In this document: in pieces, positions 25,115-33,224 of the stretch
Layout of the letters: each line of letters starts with the position of its first letter
Position numbering within the stretch: position 1 is the first letter of the stretch
From: Paractinoplanes ferrugineus
Lineage (GTDB): Bacteria; Actinomycetota; Actinomycetes; Mycobacteriales; Micromonosporaceae
Direction of reading: 5' to 3'
Assembly (NCBI RefSeq): GCF_016862195.1
Contig: NZ_BOMM01000076.1
Span: forward strand, 1 to 63,866
Length of the DNA: 63,866 bases
The notes under the pieces: model-generated
Seen by the model: only the letters and a program-made list of their open reading frames with translations
The model's database searches: none
What the model was told of the DNA's origin: nothing
Made by a program: the position numbers and the translations under genes

Positions 25115-27316
25115 TCAGCGACCGGCCGGTGGGCGAGGCGTCGGCGGGGCCGGCCGATCCGCCACCGGCTCCGGGTCGAACACGACCGTCTCGCCGGCGG
25201 CGGCGGTCACCTCCTGGCCGTTGTGCCGGAACGTCACCTCGGCGTCGTGCGCCTGGTAGGTCACCCGGTTCTCGGTGATGGTCACCCGCAGACAACCGCC
25301 CCGCCGGCGCAGGCTGAACCGGAGCCGGGTCGACCGGGGTGGCAGGCGCGGGGTGAACGCCAGTTCGCCGTCGTGGTCGCGCAGCCCGCCGAAGCCCATC
25401 ACCAGGGCGATCCAGGCGCCGGCGCAGGCCGCGATGTGCAGCCCGTCGCCGCTCGCCTCGCCGCCGGCGCGCAGGTCGAGCAGGGCCGCCTCGGCGAGAT
25501 AGTCGTAGGCCCGGGACAGGTGCCCGGTCTCGGCCGCGAGGACCGCCTGGATCGGCGCCGACAACGACGAGTCCCGGACCGTACGGGCCTCGTAGTAGGC
25601 GAAGTTGCGCTCCTTCTCGGCCGCGGTGAACTGGTCGGCGGCGGTCAGCATCGCGAGCACCAGGTCGGCCTGCTTCACCACCTGCTTGCGGTAGAGATTC
25701 AGGTACGGCTGGTGCAGCATCAGCGGGAAGTCGTGGTCCTCGGCGAAGTCCCACTCCTGCAGGCGGGTGAACCCGTACGCCTGCTCGTGCACGCCGCCCT
25801 TCTCGCTGTACGGCTTCACCAGCCGGTCGGCGAGGTCGGACCGGCCGGCCAGCCGCAGGTTCCGGGCCGCCATCAGGTTGGTGTAGAGGTTGTCGTCCAT
25901 CAGTGCGCTGTACTCGTCCGGCCCGGTGACCCCGGCGATGTGCGCGTCCCCCTCGTCGTCGAGGTAGACGACCTTCTCCCACAGCCGCGCCGTCTCGGCG
26001 ATGATCTCGTCACCGGCCTCGCGCATGAACTCGTCGTCACCGGTGGCCGCGTGGTAACGCCGGACCGCCTCGGCGATGTCGGCGTTGACGTGCAGCGCCG
26101 CCGTCCCGGCCGGCCAGTAGCCGGAGCACTCCGGCCCACTGATCGTGCGCCACGGGAAGGCCGCCCCGGCCAGGTCGAGCTCGGCGGCCCGGGCCCGCGC
26201 CGCGTCCAGGGTCGAGTGCCGCCAGCGCAGCGCCGGGCCGACACAGCCGGGATGGGTATAGGTCAGCACCGGCAGCACGTAGATCTCGGTGTCCCAGAGG
26301 GTGTGCCCGTCGTAGCCGTTGCCGGTGAGCCCTTTCGCCGCGATCGGGTGCGGCCCCGCCTGGGCGCCCGCCTGCAGGACGTGGAAAAGGCCGAAGCGGA
26401 CGGCCTGCTGCAGCTCCGGATCGCCGTCGACCTCGACGTCCGCGGTCGCCCAGAAGTCCGCCAGGTAGGCGCACTGCTCGTCGGCCAGCACCGCGAAGCC
26501 GGCCGCGGCCGCCGCGTCCCGGTCGGCCACCGCCTGATCGCGGAGGTCGTCCTCGTTCCACCGGTACGCGACGATCTTCTCGAACGTCACCTCGTCCCGG
26601 CCGGTGGTCGTCCACCGGAGCCGATCCGGCTCGGCCCGCACCGACCCCGGCCGGCCGAGGTGGGTGACGGCGGCGGCGACCCGGCGGTCGCTGTGCCGGG
26701 TGCGGTGCACCAGCGCGTCGGGGTCGTACGACACCGACACCAGCGGCTGCTCGACGACCGCGCTGGCCCGGGGGTCGTCGCGGGGCGCCGGCAGTTCCTC
26801 GTTGACCACCAGGTCGGAGTCGAACCGCAGCTCGGCCGCGGCGCGCACGGTGTAGCGGATCGCGGCGATCGACGGCCGGGTCAGCGACACCAGCCGCACA
26901 CTGCGCAGCCACACCCGCACACCGCCGGGCGAGGTCCACTCCACCTCCCGGGTCAGCGTGCCGCGACGCAGGTCGAGGACCCGCTCGTGGCGCCGCAGCG
27001 TGCCGGTGCGCAGGTCCAGCCGTGCACCGTCGACGGTGGTCACGATCGGCTTGGCGTTCGGCGCGTTGACGATCGTCTCGGTGCGCTCCGGGAACGCGTA
27101 CCCGGCCTCGGGGTAGCTCAGCTCGCGCACCTCGAACAGCGAGTTGAGGTAGGTGCCCGGCATCCCGCCGGGGTGCGGCTCGTCGAGGTTGCCCCGCAGC
27201 CCGACATGTCCGTTGGCAAGGGCGAAAACCGACTCGGCCTGGCGCAGCGCGGCGGCCCCCGCGGGCAGGCCCGACTCCCGTACGGCCCAGGGCTCGGCCG
27301 GTGCGATCTCAGACAT
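25115..27316 (-). CDS. GH65 family glycoside phosphorylase/hydrolase
   Basis: A 733-residue cytosolic protein without a signal peptide. The N-terminal beta-sandwich begins ESVFALANGHVGLRGN, a GH65 hallmark. The (alpha/alpha)6 barrel contains KGLTGNGYDGHTLWDTEIYVLP and the catalytic acid Glu468 in GVTGPDEYS. KQADLVL (about 548-554) is the family sugar/phosphate-binding segment. Members phosphorolyse or hydrolyse alpha-glucobioses such as maltose, trehalose, kojibiose or nigerose; the exact linkage cannot be read off. No beta-phosphoglucomutase partner is adjacent, which is common for the phosphorylases. The imperfect pair TTCACG/CGTGAA (27322-27347) in its upstream region may be a control site. 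Confidence 0.9.
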   Translation of the reverse strand: MSEIAPAEPWAVRESGLPAGAAALRQAESVFALANGHVGLRGNLDEPHPGGMPGTYLNSLFEVRELSYPEAGYAFPERTETIVNAPNAKPIVTTVDGARLDLRTGTLRRHERVLDLRRGTLTREVEWTSPGGVRVWLRSVRLVSLTRPSIAAIRYTVRAAAELRFDSDLVVNEELPAPRDDPRASAVVEQPLVSVSYDPDALVHRTRHSDRRVAAAVTHLGRPGSVRAEPDRLRWTTTGRDEVTFEKIVAYRWNEDDLRDQAVADRDAAAAAGFAVLADEQCAYLADFWATADVEVDGDPELQQAVRFGLFHVLQAGAQAGPHPIAAKGLTGNGYDGHTLWDTEIYVLPVLTYTHPGCVGPALRWRHSTLDAARARAAELDLAGAAFPWRTISGPECSGYWPAGTAALHVNADIAEAVRRYHAATGDDEFMREAGDEIIAETARLWEKVVYLDDEGDAHIAGVTGPDEYSALMDDNLYTNLMAARNLRLAGRSDLADRLVKPYSEKGGVHEQAYGFTRLQEWDFAEDHDFPLMLHQPYLNLYRKQVVKQADLVLAMLTAADQFTAAEKERNFAYYEARTVRDSSLSAPIQAVLAAETGHLSRAYDYLAEAALLDLRAGGEASGDGLHIAACAGAWIALVMGFGGLRDHDGELAFTPRLPPRSTRLRFSLRRRGGCLRVTITENRVTYQAHDAEVTFRHNGQEVTAAAGETVVFDPEPVADRPAPPTPRPPAGR

Positions 27317-27402
27317 GTGCCTTCACGATCAACTTGATACCCGTGAATCACTGCGCCCCACCCGCCGGCCGCTGTGCCTTTCCTGACAGACCGGCGCTGC
27401 CC

Positions 27403-27426
27403 ACTTCGAATTCAAAGCACTAGGAT
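27403..27426 (+). promoter_or_regulatory. MarR-type operator and -10 element upstream of marR
   Basis: acttcgaattcaaagc (27403-27418) differs by two bases from the perfect palindrome GCTTCGAATTCGAAGC found before the oxidoreductase gene. It lies directly before TAGGAT (27421-27426), which ends 6 bases upstream of the GTG start. Autoregulation of the MarR gene is inferred. Confidence 0.6.
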
Positions 27427-27432
27427 CGCGGG

Positions 27433-27939
27433 GTGAGCGAACCGGCCCCCGGCCTCAACTCGGCCCAGCTCGGCGCCTACTTCGCGCTGATGGAGGTCAG
27501 CAGCCTCCTGCAGTACGCGGTGGACGAGCACCTGCGCGCCGACGGTGACCTCAGCTACGTGCAGTTCCAGATCCTGGCCCGGCTGGTCGACGCGCCCGCG
27601 GGCCGGCTGCGGATGACCGACCTGGCCGACGGGGTGGTGTACAGCCGCAGCGGGCTCACCTATCAGGCCGGGCTCCTGGACAAGCGCGGCCTGATCACCC
27701 GGGCGCCCTCGCCCGACGACGAGCGCAGTGTCATGGTGACGGTCACCGACGCCGGCCGGGCCCTGGTCGCGCACGTGCTTCCGGGGCACGTCGACCGCGT
27801 ACGCCAGCTGCTTTTCGACCCGATGACCGGCCCCGATCTCGACGCCCTGAGCGCCGTCCTCGGCCGGGTCCGCAACCACATGCGCGCCACCCCGCCCCGC
27901 TCCGCCAAACCCCGCGCCGGTCGCGGCCGGCGCGACTGA
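27433..27939 (+). CDS. MarR family transcriptional regulator
   Basis: A 168-residue regulator starting at GTG 27433. The winged-helix core (about residues 40-125) contains YVQFQILARLVDAPAGRLRMTDLADGVVYSRSGLTYQAGLLDKRGLI, followed by the wing APSPDDERSVMVTVTDAGRAL, which is diagnostic for MarR. No ribosome site is seen, and TAGGAT 6 bases upstream suggests a leaderless mRNA. The C-terminal tail is Arg/Pro-rich. The XRE-type regulator follows after 14 bases. A palindrome shared with the oxidoreductase promoter at 28893-28942 marks that gene as a likely target. Such pairs often respond to phenolics, quinones or electrophiles (inference). Confidence 0.92.
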   Translation: MSEPAPGLNSAQLGAYFALMEVSSLLQYAVDEHLRADGDLSYVQFQILARLVDAPAGRLRMTDLADGVVYSRSGLTYQAGLLDKRGLITRAPSPDDERSVMVTVTDAGRALVAHVLPGHVDRVRQLLFDPMTGPDLDALSAVLGRVRNHMRATPPRSAKPRAGRGRRD

Positions 27940-27953
27940 GCCGGACCCAGACG

Positions 27954-28775
27954 ATGGATCGGGAGCTGCTCGCCGATTTCCTCCGGGCCCGCCGGGAGGC
28001 GTTGCAGCCGGAGGAGGTCGGGCTGCCGCGGGGCCCGCGTCGGCGTACGGGTGGGCTGCGGCGCGAGGAAGTCGCCGTGCTGGCCGGCATGTCGGCCGAC
28101 TACTACAGCCGGCTCGAACAGCGGCGCGGCCCGATGCCGTCCGAGCAGATGCTCACCGCCCTGGCCCGCGGGCTGCGGCTCAGCCCGACCGAGCGGGAGC
28201 ATCTGTTCGCCCTGGGCGGGCTTTCGGCGCCGCGCCGGGTCCAGCGCGACGAGCGGGTGAGTCCGGCGATGACACGCATCGTGGAGAGCCTGACCGAGGC
28301 ACCGGCGATCGTGTTCTCCCGGTTCGGTGAGGCGTTGCTGCAGAACCGGGCGGCGAAGGCCCTGTTCGGCGACTACGCCCGGTTCACCGGCATGTCGCGC
28401 TACCTGGTCTACCGCTGGTTCACCGACCCGGCGCAGCGCGACCTCTACCCGCCCGAGGACCACGCTCTGCGCGGCCGGGTCTTCACCGTCGAGATCCGGA
28501 CGGCCTACACGGCCGATCCGGCCGGCACCGCCGGCGAGATCGTCGACGCCCTGCTGGCGGTCAGCCCCGAGTTCGCCGAGGTCTGGCGTCGGCACGAGGT
28601 CGATCTGGTGCACCATCACGATCTCAAGCGGTACCGGCATCCGGCGGTCGGCGAGCTGGAGCTGCACAGCCGCCGGCTCATCGACCCGGACGAGGGCCAG
28701 GACCTGCTGGTCTTCGAGGCCGAGCCGGGCTCGCCCAGCGCCGAGAAGCTGCGGCGCCTGATCAGCATGGCCTGA
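27954..28775 (+). CDS. XRE family regulator with MmyB-like ligand-binding domain
   Basis: A 273-residue protein. An N-terminal HTH (about residues 8-85) has LADFLRARREALQPEEVGLP, RRTGGLRREEVAVLAGMSADYYSRLEQRRG and LARGLRLSPTEREHLFALGG. The C-terminal MmyB-like PAS-related domain (about 105-270) has LLQNRAAKALFGD, FTDPAQRDLYPPED and RRHEVDLVHHHDLKRYRHPAVGELELH. Actinomycetes have many of these; they often control adjacent short-chain or quinone reductases and may bind fatty-acid-like ligands. It follows the MarR gene by 14 bases and precedes the oxidoreductase gene, so either regulator may act there. Confidence 0.9.
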   Translation: MDRELLADFLRARREALQPEEVGLPRGPRRRTGGLRREEVAVLAGMSADYYSRLEQRRGPMPSEQMLTALARGLRLSPTEREHLFALGGLSAPRRVQRDERVSPAMTRIVESLTEAPAIVFSRFGEALLQNRAAKALFGDYARFTGMSRYLVYRWFTDPAQRDLYPPEDHALRGRVFTVEIRTAYTADPAGTAGEIVDALLAVSPEFAEVWRRHEVDLVHHHDLKRYRHPAVGELELHSRRLIDPDEGQDLLVFEAEPGSPSAEKLRRLISMA

Positions 28776-28890
28776 ACCGACCCGGTCAGCCATGGTCTGC
28801 CACTCCGTGGATAACGGCACCATTCCGCCCGGTGCCGGGCCGGTCCACGCTTGCCCCAGGCCGTAGTCGGCCAGATCACACCGAACCTAG

Positions 28891-28942
28891 TTGCTTCGAA
28901 TTCGAAGCGTGCTATGGTCGACATGTGCTTCGAAGTCGAAGC
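28891..28942 (+). promoter_or_regulatory. promoter with two MarR-type palindromic operators
   Basis: GCTTCGAATTCGAAGC (28893-28908) is a perfect 16-bp palindrome. GCTTCGAAGTCGAAGC (28927-28942) matches it at all but two positions, with centres 34 bp apart. Between them lies TATGGT (28913-28918). A possible -35, TTGCTT (28891-28896), overlaps the first operator with a 16-base spacer. A bound repressor would therefore cover both promoter elements. Confidence 0.65.
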
Positions 28943-28962
28943 AAAAAGCAGGGAGGCAAACC

Positions 28963-29880
28963 ATGAAGGCGATCCGATTCCACGAGTACGGCGACCCGGG
29001 CGTCCTGCGTCACGAAGAGGTCGAACGGCCCGTCCCCGGCCCCGGCCAGGTGCTGATCCAGGTCGCCGCGACGTCGTTCAACGGCGTCGACGGCAACATC
29101 CGGGCGGGCTTCATGCAGGGCCCGATCCCGGTCACGCTGCCGCACACCCCCGGCATCGACGTGTCCGGCATCGTCGCCGAGATCGGCCCGGACGTGACCG
29201 GCGTCGAGGTCAGCGACCAGGTCGTCGGCTTCCTGCCGATGGTGGCCGACGGCGCCGCGGCGGAGTTCGTGGTGGCCCCGGCCGACATCCTCGCCCCGGC
29301 ACCCACCAGCATCCCGCTGGTCGACGCCGCCGCGCTGCCGATCGTGGGCCTGACCGCGTGGCAGGCGCTGTTCGAGCACGCGAAGCTCACCGCCGGGCAG
29401 CGGGTGCTGATCAACGGCGCCGGCGGGGCGGTCGGCGGCTATGCGGTGCAGCTGGCCAAGAACGCCGGCGCGTACGTCCTCGGCGTGGCCGGCCCGCACA
29501 GCGGCGAGCAGGTCAAGGCGGCCGGGGCGGACGAGGTCGTGGACTTCGACGCGGTCACCACGCCGGTCGACGTGGCGCTCAACCTCGCGCCGGTCGAGCC
29601 GGCCCGGCTGGCCGCCCTGCTCGACCTGATCGGCGACGGCGGCGTGCTGGTCAACACCACCGTGTGGATGCCCGCCCCCGGCGACGAGAAGCGCGGCGTG
29701 CGCGGCATCGACCTGTTCGTGCGCAGCGACGCCGCCCAGCTGGCCCACCTGGTCGCCCTGGTCGACTCGGGACAGCTGCGCGTCGACGTCGCCCAGCGGT
29801 TCCCGCTCGCCGAGCTGCCCACCGTGCACACCCAGGCGGCCGCCGGCGCGCTGCACGGCAAGACCGTCATCACCGTCTGA
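28963..29880 (+). CDS. NADP-dependent zinc-less medium-chain oxidoreductase (quinone reductase type)
   Basis: A 305-residue MDR-superfamily enzyme. The GroES-like N-terminus MKAIRFHEYGDPGVLRHEEV is followed by the Rossmann segment VLINGAGGAVGGYAVQLAK (about residues 146-164). No catalytic or structural zinc cysteines are seen, as expected for the quinone oxidoreductase/zeta-crystallin group that reduces quinones or enals with NADPH. The GGGAGG at 28951-28956 fixes the ATG. It stands alone behind a double MarR-type operator, so induction by a quinone-like or electrophilic compound is likely (inference). A second enzyme of the same type is at 44272-45213 under a TetR. Confidence 0.9.
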   Translation: MKAIRFHEYGDPGVLRHEEVERPVPGPGQVLIQVAATSFNGVDGNIRAGFMQGPIPVTLPHTPGIDVSGIVAEIGPDVTGVEVSDQVVGFLPMVADGAAAEFVVAPADILAPAPTSIPLVDAAALPIVGLTAWQALFEHAKLTAGQRVLINGAGGAVGGYAVQLAKNAGAYVLGVAGPHSGEQVKAAGADEVVDFDAVTTPVDVALNLAPVEPARLAALLDLIGDGGVLVNTTVWMPAPGDEKRGVRGIDLFVRSDAAQLAHLVALVDSGQLRVDVAQRFPLAELPTVHTQAAAGALHGKTVITV

Positions 29881-29901
29881 GCGCTGATCCGCCCGACGCG
29901 A

Positions 29902-31197
29902 TCAGGCCCAGCCCCCGAGATAGCCGGCCAGGTCCGGATCAGCGCCGAGTGCTTCGGGACCCGCGTCCGCGTGGACGCGGGTCTCGAACAGCTCCGCGCC
30001 CCAGACCGCCCGGCGGGCCCGGGCGCGGGCCGAGTCGACGCGGATCGCGGGCACCCGCGACTGTCCGAACAGGACGGTGCCGAGGGTGCCCACGCCGACC
30101 GTCGACACCGCCTCGCGCAGTCGGTCGGCCACCCGGTCGGCCCGGACCGCCACCGGCACGTCCACGACCACGCGGGCGGGCGGCCAGGGCTCCGGTGCCT
30201 TGCTCGTCACCCGCTGGTCGGCGGCGAACAGGTCGGCGAACTCCGCCGGCACGCACACCGTCGCCGCCGGGAGAACGGCCAGCAGCGAGTCGACGCAGAC
30301 GTACGCCGCCGCCGGGGACGGCGCCGCCCCCAGCCGGACCAGCACGTCGACGCCGTCGCCACGCAGCCCGCGCCCGCGCGAACCGGCGACCGGGATGCGC
30401 TCGGTGAGCAGCAGCGTCTCGGCGTCCTTGCGGGCCCGGCGGGCCGGGTCGTCGAGGTCGCGGCCGGCCCAGTCGGGTCCGTCGTGCCAGGCCACCGCGT
30501 CGGCGACGTGCGCGAGGATCGCCCCGCCGAGCCAGGCCCGGTAGGTCCACTCCCAGTCCTCGCCGCCGTAGGTGCGGAAGTTCTCGTCGAACCCGCCGAC
30601 CCGCTCGAAGAACCAGCGGGAGCAGGCGAACGCGGCGCCGATGACATGGCGGTAGGACCGGTCGTCGGCGTCGAGCAGGTCGCCGGAGAGCCGGTAGGCG
30701 TCGCGCAGCCATTGCGGTTCGGGCAGCTCGGCGGCGGGGCCGGCGCGCTCGACCGGGGCGTCGACCGGCTGCCCGGTGAAGTCGGCGTGCCGCCGCCGGC
30801 CGACGACCACCGCCTCCGGCGCGAGTGCCGGCAGCCGGGCCATCCGGGTGAGGTAACCGGGTTCCGGCACGGTGTCGGCGTCGAGGAAGCAGAGCACGTC
30901 CCCGGTCGCGGCGGACGCACCGAGGTTGCGGGCCGCGGCCGCGCGGAACCCCTCGTCGGCCTGGCCCAGCAGGCGGACCCCGGCCGGGACCCGCGGCGGC
31001 TCCGGCGATCCGTCGTCGACGACGATCACCTCGGTGCGCTCGGCCGGATGCGTCTGCCGGCGCAGGGCCGCGAGCGTGCGGTCGAGCTCGGCCTGCTGGC
31101 GGTAGTGCACGACGACGACGGACACGGCGGGCGGCTCGGGTTCCAGCCCGTCGAGCAGGTCCCACCGGTTGCCGGGCACGGAACGGCCGTTCACCAT
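29902..31197 (-). CDS. GT2 family glycosyltransferase with extra C-terminal domain
   Basis: A 431-residue cytosolic protein. The GT-A domain (about residues 20-245) carries VSVVVVHYRQQAELDRTLAAL, VIVVDDGSPEPP, the metal-binding DxD in CFLDADTVPEPGY and the late EDWEWTYR. Such enzymes transfer a sugar from a nucleotide donor. About 180 further residues (250-431) form a separate alpha/beta-looking region (AAYVCVDSLLAVLP, RVVVDVPVAVRADRVADRL) that I do not recognise. The ATG overlaps the upstream transferase stop by 7 bp and has an AGGAG site. It is last of three minus-strand genes in the divergent glycosyltransferase/WcbI cluster. Acceptor and donor are unknown. Confidence 0.85.
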   Translation of the reverse strand: MVNGRSVPGNRWDLLDGLEPEPPAVSVVVVHYRQQAELDRTLAALRRQTHPAERTEVIVVDDGSPEPPRVPAGVRLLGQADEGFRAAAARNLGASAATGDVLCFLDADTVPEPGYLTRMARLPALAPEAVVVGRRRHADFTGQPVDAPVERAGPAAELPEPQWLRDAYRLSGDLLDADDRSYRHVIGAAFACSRWFFERVGGFDENFRTYGGEDWEWTYRAWLGGAILAHVADAVAWHDGPDWAGRDLDDPARRARKDAETLLLTERIPVAGSRGRGLRGDGVDVLVRLGAAPSPAAAYVCVDSLLAVLPAATVCVPAEFADLFAADQRVTSKAPEPWPPARVVVDVPVAVRADRVADRLREAVSTVGVGTLGTVLFGQSRVPAIRVDSARARARRAVWGAELFETRVHADAGPEALGADPDLAGYLGGWA

Positions 31198-32162
31198 GCG
31201 ATGTCTCCTGTCCACCAGCGGAGGTAGGCCTCGGCGGTGTCGGCGAGGTGCGGGCGGGTGACCGCGTCGGGCGCCAGCCACGTCGACGCGGGGTCGGCGA
31301 GCGCGTCGGCGAGGGCGTCCGCGAGCCGGTCCGGAGCGACCAGGCGGACGGTGCCGGGTCGCAACTCGGCCATCTCCCGGGTGTAGCGCCCGTCGATGGC
31401 GAGGGGCCGGCGGCCGGCGGCGATCCAGGTGGCGAGGGAACCGGAGGCGGAGAAGTGCCGGTGCGCGACGACCGGCACGGCCACCGCCCGGCAGCGCGCG
31501 ACGAGGTCCCGCTCGGGCACGAACCCGGTCACTTCCACCCGGGCCTCGGCCCGCGCCACGAAAGCCCGCAGATCCGCCTCGTGGCCGGCGGAGGGGCCGC
31601 CGAGCACGGTCAGCCGGGCGCCGGCCGGAAGCGCGTCGAGGACCTCGGCGTGACCCTTGCCGGGGTAGAAGAACCCGAGCACGGCGACGCCGGGGTCGGG
31701 CGACGCCGGGCTGACCGGCACCGGCGCGGGCGTGACGGGCAGCGGGACGACGCCGAGCACCCGCGGCACGATGCCGGCCTCGGCGAGGTGCGCCGCCTCG
31801 TGCCGGCTGTTGACGACCACGCCGCGGGCGGCCCCGGCGACGCGGACGTAACAGGCGGTCCGGCGCGGAAGGTTGCGCGGGCCGTCGGACTCCTGCGGTA
31901 CGTCGTGCAGAGTGACGGTGAGCGCGGTCCGGGCGGCGACGCGCTCCACCAGCTCGGCCGCCTCCTCGGGGGACGCCGCCCAGAGCCGGTCGGTGAAGTG
32001 CAGGTGGGCCCGCTCCGGCGGGTGGTCGCCGAGCAGCGTGCCGGCGGCGGTGGCGAGACGCAGACCGGTGGCCGACTCCGCGGCGCGGGCGAGATCCCGG
32101 GCGGCGACGGTCACCCCGTGCCGGTCGTCGGCGGTGACCACCAGGGCGGGCAGCCCGGTCAC
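31191..32162 (-). CDS. GT-B fold glycosyltransferase (GT4-like)
   Basis: A 323-residue protein. The GTG start is nested in the stop of the WcbI gene (GTGA, 4-bp overlap). N-terminal half: ALVVTADDRHGVTVAARDLA and RAHLHFTDRLW. Then come TVTLHDVPQE and VVVNSRHEAAHLAEAG, which look like the acceptor-side and linker of GT-B enzymes. C-terminal half: VAVLGFFYPGKGHAEVLDALP, ARLTVLGGP and GSLATWIAAGRRPLAID, the donor-binding half of GT4-type enzymes. The canonical ExxGxxxxEA motif is weak, so it is a divergent member. HLHF also occurs in the plus-strand transferase at 33225, suggesting common ancestry. Confidence 0.75.
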   Translation of the reverse strand: MTGLPALVVTADDRHGVTVAARDLARAAESATGLRLATAAGTLLGDHPPERAHLHFTDRLWAASPEEAAELVERVAARTALTVTLHDVPQESDGPRNLPRRTACYVRVAGAARGVVVNSRHEAAHLAEAGIVPRVLGVVPLPVTPAPVPVSPASPDPGVAVLGFFYPGKGHAEVLDALPAGARLTVLGGPSAGHEADLRAFVARAEARVEVTGFVPERDLVARCRAVAVPVVAHRHFSASGSLATWIAAGRRPLAIDGRYTREMAELRPGTVRLVAPDRLADALADALADPASTWLAPDAVTRPHLADTAEAYLRWWTGDIAW

Positions 32163-33067
32163 GTGAGACCCAGGGTGCGCAGGGCGCTCTCGTGCCGGAC
32201 CAGGCCGGCCCGCACCGCGTCCGGGTGGCGGGCGTACCAGGCCAGGTGGGCCTCGCGGACGGCGCCGGTCTCGACGACCCGGCCGTCGACGACCCACGGG
32301 CGTTCCGGTTCGTCGAGGCCCCACGCCTCGATGACCGCCGCCTCGCGGGGAGCGTGCACCGAATCGAGCAGCGGGCGACCCGGGTCGACCACGTGCTCGG
32401 GCAGGCCGAGGGCCGCGCGCACGCGGGCGGCGAGCTCGGTCCAGACCGGGTTGCCGGGGTGGTTGAGGGTGCGCATCTGGGCGAACGACGGGGTCGCGAA
32501 CAGGTCCGAGACGACCACGGTGCGGTGCGCGGCCTCGCGGATGCGCAACTGGTCGAGAGACTGTTCGGCGATCGCCCGGACGGCCGCGACGTCGAGCCGC
32601 GCGGACCGGCCCAGAGCCGCGGCCTCGGCCAGGACGCGCAGGTCGTGATAGGCGACGACGGGCGGGACGAGGCTCGGGTCGCTGGGCGGGCGGACGATGG
32701 CGTGCGCCGGGTAGAGACCGGCGAACCGGATCACCGGCACCCGTACGGTCCGGGCGCCGGGCCCGAGCTGATCGCTCAGCTGGGCCGAGCCGAGCGGCAG
32801 GCCGTGGTAGTGGTCGTGGATCGGCTGCGTGATCAGCAACTCCGTCCGGGCCAGCCAGCGGGCGAGGTGCGGCAGGTCGGCAGCGGTGAGTTCGTGCACG
32901 GGCGGCAGCCGTACGGTGCGCAGATCGGGCCCGTCGAGCATGATGCGCAGCGACTCCGCCTGGCAGTTGCCGACGACGAGGACGACCGGTCCGTCGCCGG
33001 CCGGTTCCACCAGGCCGTAGAAGGCCCCGAAATGTCGGGTCCGGGGGTCAACCTGGGGGGCGGCCAT
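32159..33067 (-). CDS. WcbI-like polysaccharide biosynthesis putative acetyltransferase
   Basis: A 302-residue cytosolic protein with the WcbI-family opening VVLVVGNCQAESLRIML (GNCQ at residues 33-36). Later come LLITQPIHDHYHGLPLGS, IRFAGLYPAHAIV and QMRTLNHPGNPVWTELA. WcbI proteins belong to capsule gene clusters (Burkholderia pseudomallei type I capsule is the namesake) and bind CoA; they are thought to acetylate or otherwise modify a sugar. Finding one among six transferases marks this locus as dedicated to a decorated glycan. The ATG at 33067 faces the plus-strand arm across a 157-bp promoter region. It is the first gene of the minus-strand arm. Confidence 0.82.
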   Translation of the reverse strand: MAAPQVDPRTRHFGAFYGLVEPAGDGPVVLVVGNCQAESLRIMLDGPDLRTVRLPPVHELTAADLPHLARWLARTELLITQPIHDHYHGLPLGSAQLSDQLGPGARTVRVPVIRFAGLYPAHAIVRPPSDPSLVPPVVAYHDLRVLAEAAALGRSARLDVAAVRAIAEQSLDQLRIREAAHRTVVVSDLFATPSFAQMRTLNHPGNPVWTELAARVRAALGLPEHVVDPGRPLLDSVHAPREAAVIEAWGLDEPERPWVVDGRVVETGAVREAHLAWYARHPDAVRAGLVRHESALRTLGLT

Positions 33068-33224
33068 GACCTCACCTGATGCCCGGCGAAGCCGCTGGCT
33101 ATCCCCGTTCCGGGGTGTCGGCTACATCTCAAATGATCTCGGGGCCGGAGCGAGTCCCGGCGGCCGGGCGGGGAACTGGGGATTCCCACCCCCGCGCCTG
33201 CGGCTGAACCTCGAGGACGCCACG
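33068..33224. promoter_or_regulatory. divergent promoter region of the glycosyltransferase cluster
   Basis: 157 bp separate the WcbI start from the plus-strand transferase start. An AT-richer island (33121-33143, tacatctcaaatgatct) is the likely core promoter. GAGGA precedes the ATG at 33225. No clear operator was seen. Confidence 0.4.

Noticed and set aside
28794..28862. Terminator after the XRE/MmyB gene (GGCACC/GGTGCC pair)
   Set aside because: Only a 6-bp stem with a 9-base loop; too weak to call.
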